Below the pieces are notes generated by a model. The model did no database searches and was not told the DNA's origin. It worked only from the letters and a program-made list of their open reading frames with translations. From positions 48,044,501-48,104,500 of the forward strand of contig NC_081414.1 of the NCBI RefSeq assembly GCF_030272615.1: a stretch of 60,000 nt of DNA, given 5' to 3'. Shown in pieces: positions 42,380 through 53,102 of this stretch; positions within the stretch are counted from its first letter, which is position 1; every line of letters begins with the position of its first letter. Both the position numbers and the translations under genes were made by a program. Source of the DNA: Cryptomeria japonica (taxonomy: Eukaryota > Streptophyta > Pinopsida > Cupressales > Cupressaceae).

Positions 42380-45300
42380 ATGTCCGAATGATGTTGTTTC
42401 AAAGAAAATGAAAAATTTATGACCCAGTATGCCCCGGTGATAGTTAGGGTATAAATATGCCCCCTCGAGAGATTGTTTGTGCATTAAAAACATGAATGAT
42501 CTTTCGGAAAAAGAAGAATGTGAGATGGAAAATAGAAAAATGGTTAGTTGATTAGAGATAGAGATAGGTGATGTGAATATGATATTGAGATAGAATATGA
42601 GAGAATGAACCTTAGAATGAAATAGAATAATGTTAGATGATAGAAAATGATTTAGAAAGAGATGATGAGAAAAGAATCAACAAAATAGCAATAAGAAAAT
42701 AAAATGAAATGAGAATGATTGATTCACGAACCCATGTCATTATTTATTGCGCAATATATATTCATCACTGAGCCGTATTATTGAACAATGGAGCTTAGCA
42801 CATCAGGGTATAAGGAACCAAGATGTAAAGATATATCATTGAAGAAACAAACACGTAGCAGACAAGGAGTGAAACCCTCCATTCTGGGAAATACACTAGG
42901 GGTCGAGGTATGTATGGCATTCACAAGCTGAATGCTCCTATCACAGACACCCACTAGAGAAATTTTCCTATAACTTCATTGGTTCACACCACAAACGACA
43001 AACAAAGAAAAAGATAATGCACATCATGGCTCCTCTAGTCACTTGTGGACATCCTTGAGTAGCATAGGAACATGACTTGTCGCCAAATGATAAAAGATAA
43101 AGACTAACTAGGACAAAATCCAACAGCCATACTGATCTATGTCTTCGTTTTAATTGTTTGATGTGATAGTTGATAATGTCTGATCTCATAAAGTTGCAGA
43201 CCCCGTTTAAGACTGATCTTTCTGATTTCAAGTGTATCCTCTTTTGTTTAAGACAAGATAATGATCACTTGATATGGATATGATACGATTGATAAGACAA
43301 TTTGATCAGTTGATTGCAGATGTTTGACTGGATAGTCATATCCTTTGTTAACTCTGTGTGAAGCGTTTGTTGGATATCTACTAGGGTATTTGATTCTTGC
43401 AAGACATTTTATTGCAAGTTTTATGATTGATTTATTTTTTATTGTTTTTGGATTTTGGTTGATTTTTTCAGGATCATTTATCTGAATGTTTTTGATAATT
43501 TCTCAGGACTGTATTTGAATTTTTTAGGATTTTTCTGCTTTGGATTTGATGAAACATGACATGTCATCAATTGATAAAGATAAGCCTAACTTGGACAAAA
43601 TCCAGCAGCGATATTTATCTGTGTTATTGTTTTGATCATTTGATGATTGATAGGAATGTTTGGTTTGAGAGAGTGAATACCCCATGTAAGACTGATCTGT
43701 CTGGTTTTGAGTGTACCCTTCCCTGTATAAGACATGTTGATGTTTGATAGAGTTTGATCGATAAATTGATTAACAAGAAATATGATCAGTTTCATTGTAG
43801 ACTTTGAGAGTTTGTCTATTGTTTATTTTATTTGATGGATGGTCTATGCTTTCTTGCATTGATTTTTAGTTTTCGATTTTTAAGGCTTTTTTCAAGACAT
43901 TTTATGATTTTTTTCAGGACTTTTTATGTGTTTTTTTTCAATGTTTTTGAATTTTTTGTTTGGACATTATATGGATGTTTTTGGTATGTTTTTATGTTTT
44001 CTCAATGTTTTTGGATTGAGGACTTTCTATGATTTTTTTTTTCAAATTTTTTTGGTATTGATTTTTTTGCTTTTCAATGTTTTTCACTCTTTTTTGGTTT
44101 TTTTCAGAAATTTTATGATTTTTTAGGATTTTTTCAAGACTTTTTATGATTTTTAAGATTTTTCAGTGATGCCCCCAGTATGCAGACCTATATGACATGA
44201 TGATCTACAAAATGTATGTGGAGATAATGAATTTTTGACATGACCTATGTTAATGCAATATGCATGATGAAGATACATTTCCTATTCGAACAAGGATGAC
44301 CGTGTTTGTTTAGCATTTTGTAATACACCAATTGTATTGGAGGTACAAAAATATTTCATAGATAAGCGGTCCATTGATCCTTAAGGTCCCTTTGGAACAA
44401 CCAAATTAACACTCTTAGTGACTAGGATTTACAAATGGAGACGCAGAAAACTTCCCCATAGGTTCTTGAAAGTTTGATCTTCTTTTGCCCATGTGTGTGC
44501 AAATGAGTTAGTTCCTACTCTTGTGTTCACTAAAGATCCTTAGCATCCTATATGACTAGCTACATGGATTATTCTAACTTCAAAAGCATCCCGAATAGAG
44601 CCTTGTTGCCAGCAAGCTTTTAGAGCTCCGATGAGGTTATAGACTATAATTTCTCAAATATTGCTCCATTGCCAACAAGAGTTCATAGCCCTGATGGAGT
44701 TACTCGCATGTTCTCATAGTGAATATTTTTGTTGCACTTTGTATGCGTGATATTTCAGTTTTATATCATCGCTCTTTTGCCTTGAGATGGATATTTGGCA
44801 TAGCACTTTTTCTTTTTATTGTCTCGTGTTGACTTGTAAGTAATGAAACCTACTTGGGTGTGACAATTACAACGACATTGAAGTAGAATTTTAGATATTC
44901 CACTAGTCATATGATCAACGAGGTGTCTCAAATGAATTTAGAGATTTTGTTAATGTCTTTGAGATATAGCGATTGATATATTTTGGGTTAACAAGTCTCA
45001 AATAGTGAAATCACTACCCAACCATAAGTAAAGCATCATCACAAGGTAATATTGAAAATGAATGACCTTAGGACCTTAAAGACTTCACGTCTGAATATAT
45101 AAGAAAGGAGATGACCCTTGTTTCTCTTGAATGAAAACAAATGATAGACTTGAAAAGTTGCCTTGTTTTATTGATGTTGATATATGCCATGAAATTTGTG
45201 AATGCCATGCATTTGAAAAAGAAACTATATGTGATGGAATGCTTTGAATAAAATGAGATGCAATGTGGATAGTAAAACCTAAACTAACCTAGCCCTTAGA

Positions 45301-45380
45301 TATAATATCGTTGAAGGTGCATGTTTTTCATAGGGTCAGGAACTTTTGTGTAGGTAGTTCATTGGTCTTTGTTTGAAGAG
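42380..45380 (-). other. G2 3' non-coding region with internal duplication and T-rich repeats
   Basis: No coding domain seen. It includes the antisense-strand CTCGAGGGGGCAT-type box (about 42460-42475). A roughly 150-bp segment occurs twice (about 43098-43245 and 43581-43745) sharing GACAAAATCC, AAGACTGATCT and GAGTGTACCC-like blocks. A T-rich repetitive stretch (43860-44165) is built of TTTTTCAGGACTTTTTATGATT-type units. Confidence 0.6.
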
Positions 45381-45665
45381 TCAGATAAAGATGTCTTTTC
45401 CAATAGGATATAATGACTCAACTAAGTGTACATGTTCAGTATCTCCAATTATGATTTCCTTAGTTTTTGGATTTTGTGGATCATTAGAGGGAAATTCAGC
45501 TATAGCCTTATCATTTTTAAAGAAATCCAACAATGGTAGATTCTCTTGCCCCCAATCTATCAAGTGTGGGTGTATGAGGAAAACAGATTCTAGTTCCAAA
45601 GTTGTGACATGAGCGGGTGTTATGTTTGTTTTTATTAATGTACTTGAAGAGGATGATGAAACCAA
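45381..45665 (-). pseudogene. G2 fragment of the gypsy inter-domain linker
   Basis: A 94-codon frame containing HPHLIDWGQENLPLLDFFKN, matching HHQLIDWDNEGPPQLDTFQN of the G1 linker just before RT. It shows that G2 derives from a G1-like polyprotein, here cut before RT. The start is not a true gene start. Confidence 0.65.
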
Positions 45666-46296
45666 CCAGGAGTTGATCTCATTAGCTGGTGTTATTTTTG
45701 TGCTTGAATAAGATGATAGAGTAATTTGAGTGTTGATTTAATTAGCTGATTCCATGCTTATTTCTGTCACCAGGTTGGCATGTGAAAATGGCACATACAC
45801 AACCATTGATAAAGTGTTCTCTATGGGATGATCAGAATTGGTGATTTCATTGATAAAGGGTTCATGCAAAACTTGTGTAGAGGAATTGGGATCATGAGGG
45901 ATACTAGGTGAAATGGTAAGTTCATTTGAGAGGGAATATTGTGAGAAAAATGGAGTATTATGGCATGGAGATGAAGGGATGGAGGGATCTTGATCAGGAG
46001 CTAGAGAAATAATGGGATCTTGCTTAGGACATGAAGGTGAAGGAATAATTTGACCTTGATTTGGAAAAGGATTATTAGGAAGGATGGAAGGGATGTCCTG
46101 ATCTTGATTAGCAGGTGGATGTTGGATGGGACTTGAAAGGACACTTTGTTCTTAAGACAAAAGGGTATCATTATGAATGGAATAGAAAAGAGCAAGGGGA
46201 TCATCATAAGATTCTTGGTCAGTGGGATCTTGATAAAAAAATTGGGTTAGATGAAAGATTTAATTCTTGATCTTTATTTGTTCCAGGACTCATTTC

Positions 46297-47220
46297 TTAT
46301 GATTTAGGATCATCCTCTTGACATGGTGAAGGAGTTTGGATATGCATGGGAGATTCATGGGATGTTTCAATACATTGGGATGATGAGAAAGGATTTTGAA
46401 TGGGACTCTCTATGATAGGAGTATATGATGTGATTGGGTCTTGAATTTTTGAAGCATGGAAAGGACTAGCATCATGACTTGGATTAGATTGGATTTGTAT
46501 TATGGATAGCCCTTGGGAGGTTGCGTTATTGGATAAAGATGGTGTAGATTTATCTTGTGTGACTTCAGGGGATGATGAAAGGGTGGAAGACATGGAAGCT
46601 ACCTAAGGTGCAAAGTCTTGATGGGAAGATCTATTTCTAGACATGGGTAGATGACCTTGTTGCATGATAGGTGACACATTGACCATGTTTGATTGATTTC
46701 CAAAGGGTGACATGTTTGTAAATATACTTGCATTCATTTGGGGAATCCTTGGTAGTGTATTTGAAGATATAGGAGGATATTCATAGACATGTGATGTGAC
46801 CAAAGGCAAAATTGACTATGTGATTGTGTGTGACTTTGGTAGTGGTTGACTTGCTTGCACAATTTGTTGTACTGGTTGTTGGACTTGCATTGTTGGACGT
46901 GTTTGCTATTGATATTGGTTTGTCATGTTTATTTGTGTGAGAATAGTTGGTATGTATGGTTTCATAATAAGATCTCGCACATCAATTGGCTCTAGGTTTG
47001 TAATGGGATCTCCAAACTTTTGAAATAGTTTGACCATCTGGGATCTACTCTCTTCACCTTTTTTAACGTTTTGTTCCAAGATTCCTATTTCTCGAGCTAG
47101 TTTCTCTTCAAGTGATGGAGAAATAGGTATGACACTTGTTTGTTCCTGATAAGTTTGATGCATGTTTTGGGACATGTATATGTTGGATTGAGATAATTGA
47201 TTGTTTGGTTGCAATGACAT
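46297..47220 (-). pseudogene. G2 Gag-like N-terminal region
   Basis: Minus-strand frame from ATG 47220 (MSLQPNNQLSQSNIYMSQN), open with only three or so stops (near 46906, 46810, 46600). Gln/Asn/Ser/Pro-rich with a short helical stretch (LEEKLAREIGILEQNVKKGE). It resembles the Gln/Pro-rich front of G1 Gag in composition and position, but the capsid-like domain and knuckle are not found. The function is probably lost. Confidence 0.55.
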
Positions 47221-48869
47221 AGTCCCATGAAATTTGGAAGTTTGATAAGGGTAACCTTGTCTCCTAGAAGTTTAAGAGCTTGTTTCAACCATTGCACTAT
47301 ATGTAATTTTGTTTTGATTTTTGAAGTTTAGAGATGAAATGCAATGCAACCCTTTTTTTTTTTGGATTTTGAGAGTTTTGAAAATGGACAAATGCAACTG
47401 AGGATGACAAATGCAACCTATGTTTTTAATTTTTTTTTGACAAATCAGGTTAAGGAATGACAGGATGAAATCTTAAAGAATGACAATGCAGCTTTGGACT
47501 TGGACTAGGGAACAATCTAATTTTGAAGATAATGCAAAATAGAGATACTGATTTGACCCTATGTCTTATGAGGATGAAGACTATGAAAGGACTAAGGGCA
47601 TATATGAGGATGATAATAAGGACTAAGGATGTATATGAGGATGATAATGGGGACACTAAAGAGGACTATGCAAGGACTTCCTATGGTCACAAGTATGTAA
47701 AATTTTTGAGTTTGTAGGTCCGTCTGATGTTTCAAGGTAAACTTTGTTTCCAATAAATCTATTTGTAGGACAAGTTTGTTGTTTTCCAAATCTGAGAAAA
47801 ACTGTTTGAAGATAGGTATAGCTGATTGAACTGTGTTCTGACCAACTCTGAGAATTCAGAGATACATAAGATAGGGCCTAAAATAGCCCAAATACTGACT
47901 CAATACTAGTCTGGTACAATGATATACATAAAACAACATAATACAATCTTAGGCTGGAAAGTGGACACCATTCAATGAGGACCCCACAACAAAATACCGA
48001 AACAAAATGATTAGATAGAGAGTCTAGAAGCACTAGCTCCACTCCATGACACACACTTCTCAGGAATTCCAATCTCTCTTACCCCGAAGATCTAAAGATC
48101 TTATCACTGAGGGATTTATGTCTCATAATTCAAGGTGCATGAGGGGTATCTATGGGGTACGATCCACACTCCCAGAATCATTGTATGTGGGATTTGGGCT
48201 TCTAAGTTGGTTCTTATTGTAAGTTTCAAGGGATTCCAATCCAACGATGGATTCTCAGAGCAAGCCACTTACGACTTTAGTTAAGCTTATCAATGCAGGG
48301 AAGGTCTCCACATACGTCGAATTCACTCAACACTCTAGCCACCTGACTAGTATATTTATATAGTGGCTCGAAAAACCCGCTCGAGAGTACGTTGAGAGAG
48401 ATGATATCCCCAACACATCCCAATTCGAAGTACCTTTGTGGGATGATGAAATCCCTAGTCAAAGATACTCCTCACTACTAAAATGAAAAATTTGGGTGTT
48501 GTTATCACCTTCTCCCTTTCTCTGCAGACCCCAAAGGTGGGTGGAAAGATAGTTGATGCAACAGTAGGTCCACCCCAAACACGATAAAAATTTCTTTCCC
48601 TTAAATAAAATGAAGTGTGAGTTATTCTATTGATAAGCCTGATTCACGTTCATTTTAGAAACACAAACTTAGGTGTGAGATACACATGTGCATGCCAATT
48701 TTAGAACACCAAACTAAAGTGTGAAATCATGCATGTCAATTTTAACTAGGTTTATTTTAAGCCCAAAACTGAAGTGTGATAACATGAGTGTTTATGATTT
48801 AGTAATAATCCAATCCTCTTTATAGATTCACCACATGCTACAGACAGATTATTAGTAACCCAAGAAAAT

Positions 48870-49262
48870 ACATTATTATACCTATGCGAATGCGTGATCT
48901 TGTGTGGGAGATTGCGTGATGATATCTGTGTGATTACGCAATTCTGAGAGGGCAAATGCGTGAAACTAACAAAGTGAATGCATAAAAATGACAGGGCGAA
49001 TGAGTGATAGATAAACAGACAATTAATGAACCCTATCAAAAGCATAAAATTTTACCACAAACTTGCAAAACTAAAAACTATGAATGTGTGATGATGTGTG
49101 GGTGAATGCGTAATGATGTGTGGGTGAATGTGTAACACTTAGCATGAATGCAAAAAATATGAGGGCGATTACGTGATGTAATCCACATGAATGTGTGACC
49201 ATGTGTGATCGATTGTGTAAATGTGTCTATGTGATTGTGTGATTCGGAAATCCGCCTTTGAA
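48870..49262 (-). repeat. GCGAATGCGTGAT-type interspersed repeats in the G2 leader
   Basis: About 15 degenerate copies of GCGAATGCGTGAT / GTGAATGTGTGA, mostly 15-35 bp apart, in the leader between LTR/primer site and gag. The position is the same as the GCGTCTGTG array of G1, with an unrelated motif. Confidence 0.8.
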
Positions 49263-49350
49263 ATCCATACAAAACCTGCAAAAAAAATAAAAAAATTCGC
49301 AAGACCTGCAAAAATCACATAGAAAACAGAGAGGTTTAATTAGTAGTTGC

Positions 49351-49371
49351 TTCATGTTGGGTTCACCAAAA
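49351..49371 (-). other. Putative primer-binding site of G2
   Basis: On the minus strand the LTR end ATA is followed by TTTTGGTGAACCCAACATGAA. TGGTGAACCCAAC occupies the place of TGGCACGCCCGGTG in G1. The tRNA is not assigned. Confidence 0.5.
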
Positions 49372-50640
49372 TATCGTATGCTAAAATTCATAATGTAATC
49401 AATCAAAAATAAGGGAAATCACGAATCTGTATCCTAATAGAATTCAAATAAACTCAATGAAATGATACAATCAAATAATAGGAATGTAAATATTCAATCA
49501 ATTCTCCCTATTCCATGATTGCATGTAGCTTCCATTGTTCTTCTCTTATTTGTGGTATGGTGGCTCTCAGATATCGTGCTGGCAACCTGCAAATGACACA
49601 AAGATTCAAAGTTCATGATTCATAGAGATTGTGAGGAATTGAATGCTTAATTTATAGATTATTGGAGAGGATTGATTTAGAGGTGGAACAGATTGATCAA
49701 GAGGTGGAACTCAGGTGAGCTCACATGCTGATTGATAGTTGAATTGCTAATTTGGAGGTAGAACTCAATAGATTGAATAGATTAATGAGTTAACTGATTG
49801 AGAAAAAAATAGATTGAAAGATGAAAAAGAATGATTGGAGGATAATTAATTGATGATAAAGAAAGCTTTATTTAGAAAAAGCTAACTAGAAGATAGAAAA
49901 AGAATGATTGAAGAGAATTAAAGAAATGATGCATTTAATCAATTAATTTATATAATCAATTAAAATAGATGGAATAGTTAACTGAGATGACTGATTGAGA
50001 TCGTTTTGAATGCTTTTTGGAAAAAAGAAAAGTAGAAGATAGAAATAGAGATTGGAAAGATAATGATTTAATTAATTAGTTAATTAAATTAATTAATTTA
50101 GCATGTGCTTGCACTTTGACTTTGATTTTCAATTTAATCTTTGCATGAGATTTAATTCAAATATTGAATTTATTTTAAATTCAATTTATTATTTGAATAT
50201 ATTTAGAACTTGACTTTGATTTCCAATTTGATTTTTGAAATCATGCACATATTTGAAATTAGAAGAAATTGGAAGAAATATGAATTTGAAGAATTAATGA
50301 AATTTGAGGAATTGGAATTTGAATTAGAAGAATTAATTAGCTAATTAAATAATTTAAAGAAACTATTTAATAATTTATAAATTTAAGTTAATTAAATAAT
50401 AACGATTATTTAAATTAAAGGAATTAAAATCATAATTAATTAAATAATTAATATTTAATTAATATTAGAAAATGGTTTAAATGATTAAATGATGATAGAA
50501 TTAAAAATAGAATAATTAGTAAGATAATGAGGAAATATGAATTTAGAAGAATAAGATTAATTAATTTAATTAAATAATTATTTAACTAATTTAGACAAAT
50601 AATTAGTACATGATTAATGAGATATTTTTAGGTGTCTATA
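49372..50640 (-). repeat. 5' LTR of G2
   Basis: 1,269 bp, colinear with 41109-42360. It differs by scattered substitutions (a few percent) and small indels, including an extra TTAATATTTAATTAA-type stretch near 50445-50465. It starts TATAGACACC, a G-to-A change relative to the other LTR. Confidence 0.88.
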
Positions 50641-50645
50641 GGTGC

Positions 50646-50945
50646 TCCTTGGGTTGGTGTCCTAAATCATTTGTAACCTATTGTTTCATTCTGAGGCTGG
50701 ATTGGAGCAGTAGACTCCAACAACATTTCTCACTGAGGTTTTTCCCATATAGGGTTTTCCTCGTACATCTGGTGTTGTGGGTTATGCATTTGTGTGTTTT
50801 CCTCTTTTAATATCCTCTCACATCTTACTAGTTTGATTGCTTAGTGTTTAGGTTGTTGATCGGTACTCAAAGCTTGGTTTAAAGATAAAAGATTTTTAGG
50901 AACCACTGATTCACCCCCCTCTCAGTGGTACATTGTGTTCAACAA
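50646..50945 (+). repeat. C2 5' LTR, second part
   Basis: Remainder of the LTR, including CACTGATTCACCCCCCTCTCAG and the end GTGTTCAACA at 50945. Confidence 0.88.
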
Positions 50946-50947
50946 TT

Positions 50948-50959
50948 GGTATCAGAGCC
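50948..50959 (+). other. Primer-binding site of C2
   Basis: TGGTATCAGAGC, an exact initiator-tRNA-Met complement, two bases after the LTR. Confidence 0.95.
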
Positions 50960-51018
50960 TAGGTTCCCATTTGATCAAATCTTTCTCTAGCTTTGGTAGA
51001 TTCTGGTCAAAGAGCACA

Positions 51019-53102
51019 ATGGCAAGAAATGAGTCCACCTCCTCAAAAGCCCCCATGTTTGATGGATCTAACTATGCTTTCTAGAGCAGAAGAATGGAGA
51101 CTTATCTTTCCTCTCTTGGTTTTGATGTGTGGATGTCTGTCAAAAATGGGTATACTGTCCCTAGTGTTCCTCCCAATGATCCAGATGCTAAGAAGGATTA
51201 TGAGAACAATGCAAAGGCTAAACATGTTATTCTAAACGGGATGTCTGATAATGAGTTCGTCAAGGTCATGCATTGTGCATCCGCCAAAGAGACTTGGGAT
51301 AAATTGCAGAGATTATTTGAAGGAGATGCCAAAGTCAAAGAGGCCAAGCTACAAATACTAAGAGGTCAGCTTGAAGGATTGAAGATGAAAGATGAAGAAA
51401 AGATTGCAGATTAACTTCATAGAATAGATGAAACTATGAACACCATCATAGGACTTGGAGAAGAAATTGTTGATGAAATTATTGTCAAATAGGTACTTAG
51501 ATCTCTCACATCTAAGTATGATACTAAGGTTTCTGCCATAGAGGAAGCCAAGGATATGAAAACTTTCACAATGGATGAGTTATTTGGCTCCTTAACTGCC
51601 TATGAAATGAGGACAACCGGTGAAGCATCTTCAAGGAAAGAGGAAGCCTTCAAATCCATCAAAAAGGGCAAGGAAGAGGTTTCTCATAAAGGATCTAGTG
51701 AAGACTTGGATGCAGAGGTAGCAAACTTTGTCAGAAAGCTCAAGAGAGGATCTGGTAAGTATAAAGGGAAGTTACCACTCAAATGGTTCAACTGTGGTAA
51801 AGTTGGACACTTTTCTACAAAATGTCCCTATAATGAAACCCGTGGAGATGAATAAAGAAGTTTTGGTAGATCTTTCAGTAAAAAAAAAGAAAAGAAAGTT
51901 TACCGGCAAGAAAGAAGAAGCTACTGGAAGAAGAATAGTCTTTATACCATTGAGGATGATGCCACAGATGAAGAGAGTGCATCCTAAGATGACTGCCATG
52001 AAGATGAAGGAGAATTTAATCTCTTTATGGCATTATATGAACCGATTGTGGAAGATGAGGAAGATGAAGATATTGAAGATGAAGTGGATCTAGAAGGCGA
52101 GCTCATCAATTCTCTTGAGGAGTTAAGTAAGATAAGAAGATAACTCAATAAAGTCAAGCTTGCTGCAACAAAAGAACAAGATCACCTGAAGCAATCTCTG
52201 GATGAGTCCAATCAAGTGATTTATAACTTGAAACTTCAATTGGAAGAATCCAAGAGGATATGTGAAGTTACATCCTTTGATTTGATGAAAAAGGAAAAGG
52301 AGCATCAAGACTTGGAATAAGAAATAGGGAAGCTGAGAAAGGAGCTTGAAAAGAATAAGGATGAATTGAAAATGAGGAGCAAATATGAAGGTAGCACAGA
52401 AGCCTTGGACAAGATGTTGAGCAAACAAAAGCAATCTAAAGATACTGGTGGCTTAGGATTTGAAGAAGGACAAACTTCAAACAAAAAAGATACATTTGGT
52501 AAGGAGATACAGTTCACTTCTTGAACTGAAGGTGAAGAGAAGAAAACAATCACAGTAAGAAAGGATACCAGTAAGAAGACTTATGCAGAAGCTGTTAGAA
52601 ACCGCCACACAAACTAGTATACACAACCAATGAACTGGAGGCCATACTCAATGTATCAGAATGTAGGCCTTAGTATAAATGAAAAAGTTGATCATGAAGG
52701 TTTCACTAGAGTTAACAGCATGAAAGGAAGACCCCCGGTGAGACAAACATTTGCAAGACTAAGGAAACCAAACCGATATGTTCCAAACTTTCATGGTTAT
52801 TGTTACTGGTGTAACAAATTTGGACATAGGTTAGCTAACTATAGATTAATGAATAATCCCACTGTTATGAAAAAAAAAATTCTTTTGCTGCACTCCGAGA
52901 GATGAATGTCATCTGCTATCAATGTAATGGATTGGGTCATAGAAGTTATGAGTGTAAGAGAATTCAATTGGTTTCCTACAATAAGTTTTCAAACTCATCA
53001 TTTAATATGAATGTAAAGTGTTATAGTTGTCATGAGTTTGGACATATTGCAAAGAATTGTAAAAATAGGAAAATCAAGCAGAAGAGGACAACTCCTAAAT
53101 AG
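51019..53102 (+). pseudogene. C2 Gag with coiled coil and several zinc knuckles
   Basis: Starts at ATG 51019 (MARNESTSSKAPMFDGSNYAF). A UBN2-like Gag domain runs to about 51640, then a knuckle WFNCGKVGHFSTKC (about 51783) in which the first Cys has become Trp. A long, strongly charged helical stretch follows (about 52050-52440; LKLQLEESKRICE, KLRKELEKNKDELKMRSKYE) that reads as a coiled coil. Three more knuckles come next: CYWCNKFGHRLANY (last Cys lost), CYQCNGLGHRSYEC and CYSCHEFGHIAKNC (53020-53062). Stops at 51082, about 51412, 51490 and others; a frame change at the A-run near 52870. This Gag is about twice as long as that of C1. Confidence 0.85.

Larger units (their letters stand above)
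41109..50640 (-). mobile_element. G2: non-autonomous gypsy relative in the C2 LTR
   Basis: 9,532 bp flanked by GGTGC on both sides, with LTRs of about 1.25 kb and a 7.0-kb internal region. LTR start (TGTAGACACCTAAAAA), PPT box (TGTCTCAAAGAAGGGCAAA) and the CTCGAGGGGGCAT box follow the G1 design. It has a decayed Gag-like region and a short G1-like linker block but no RT, RNase H or integrase motif on either strand, so it would depend on a relative for movement. Confidence 0.88.

Noticed and set aside
43832-44126. Two overlapping Phe-rich plus-strand frames
   Set aside because: Translations of the T-rich repeat in G2.
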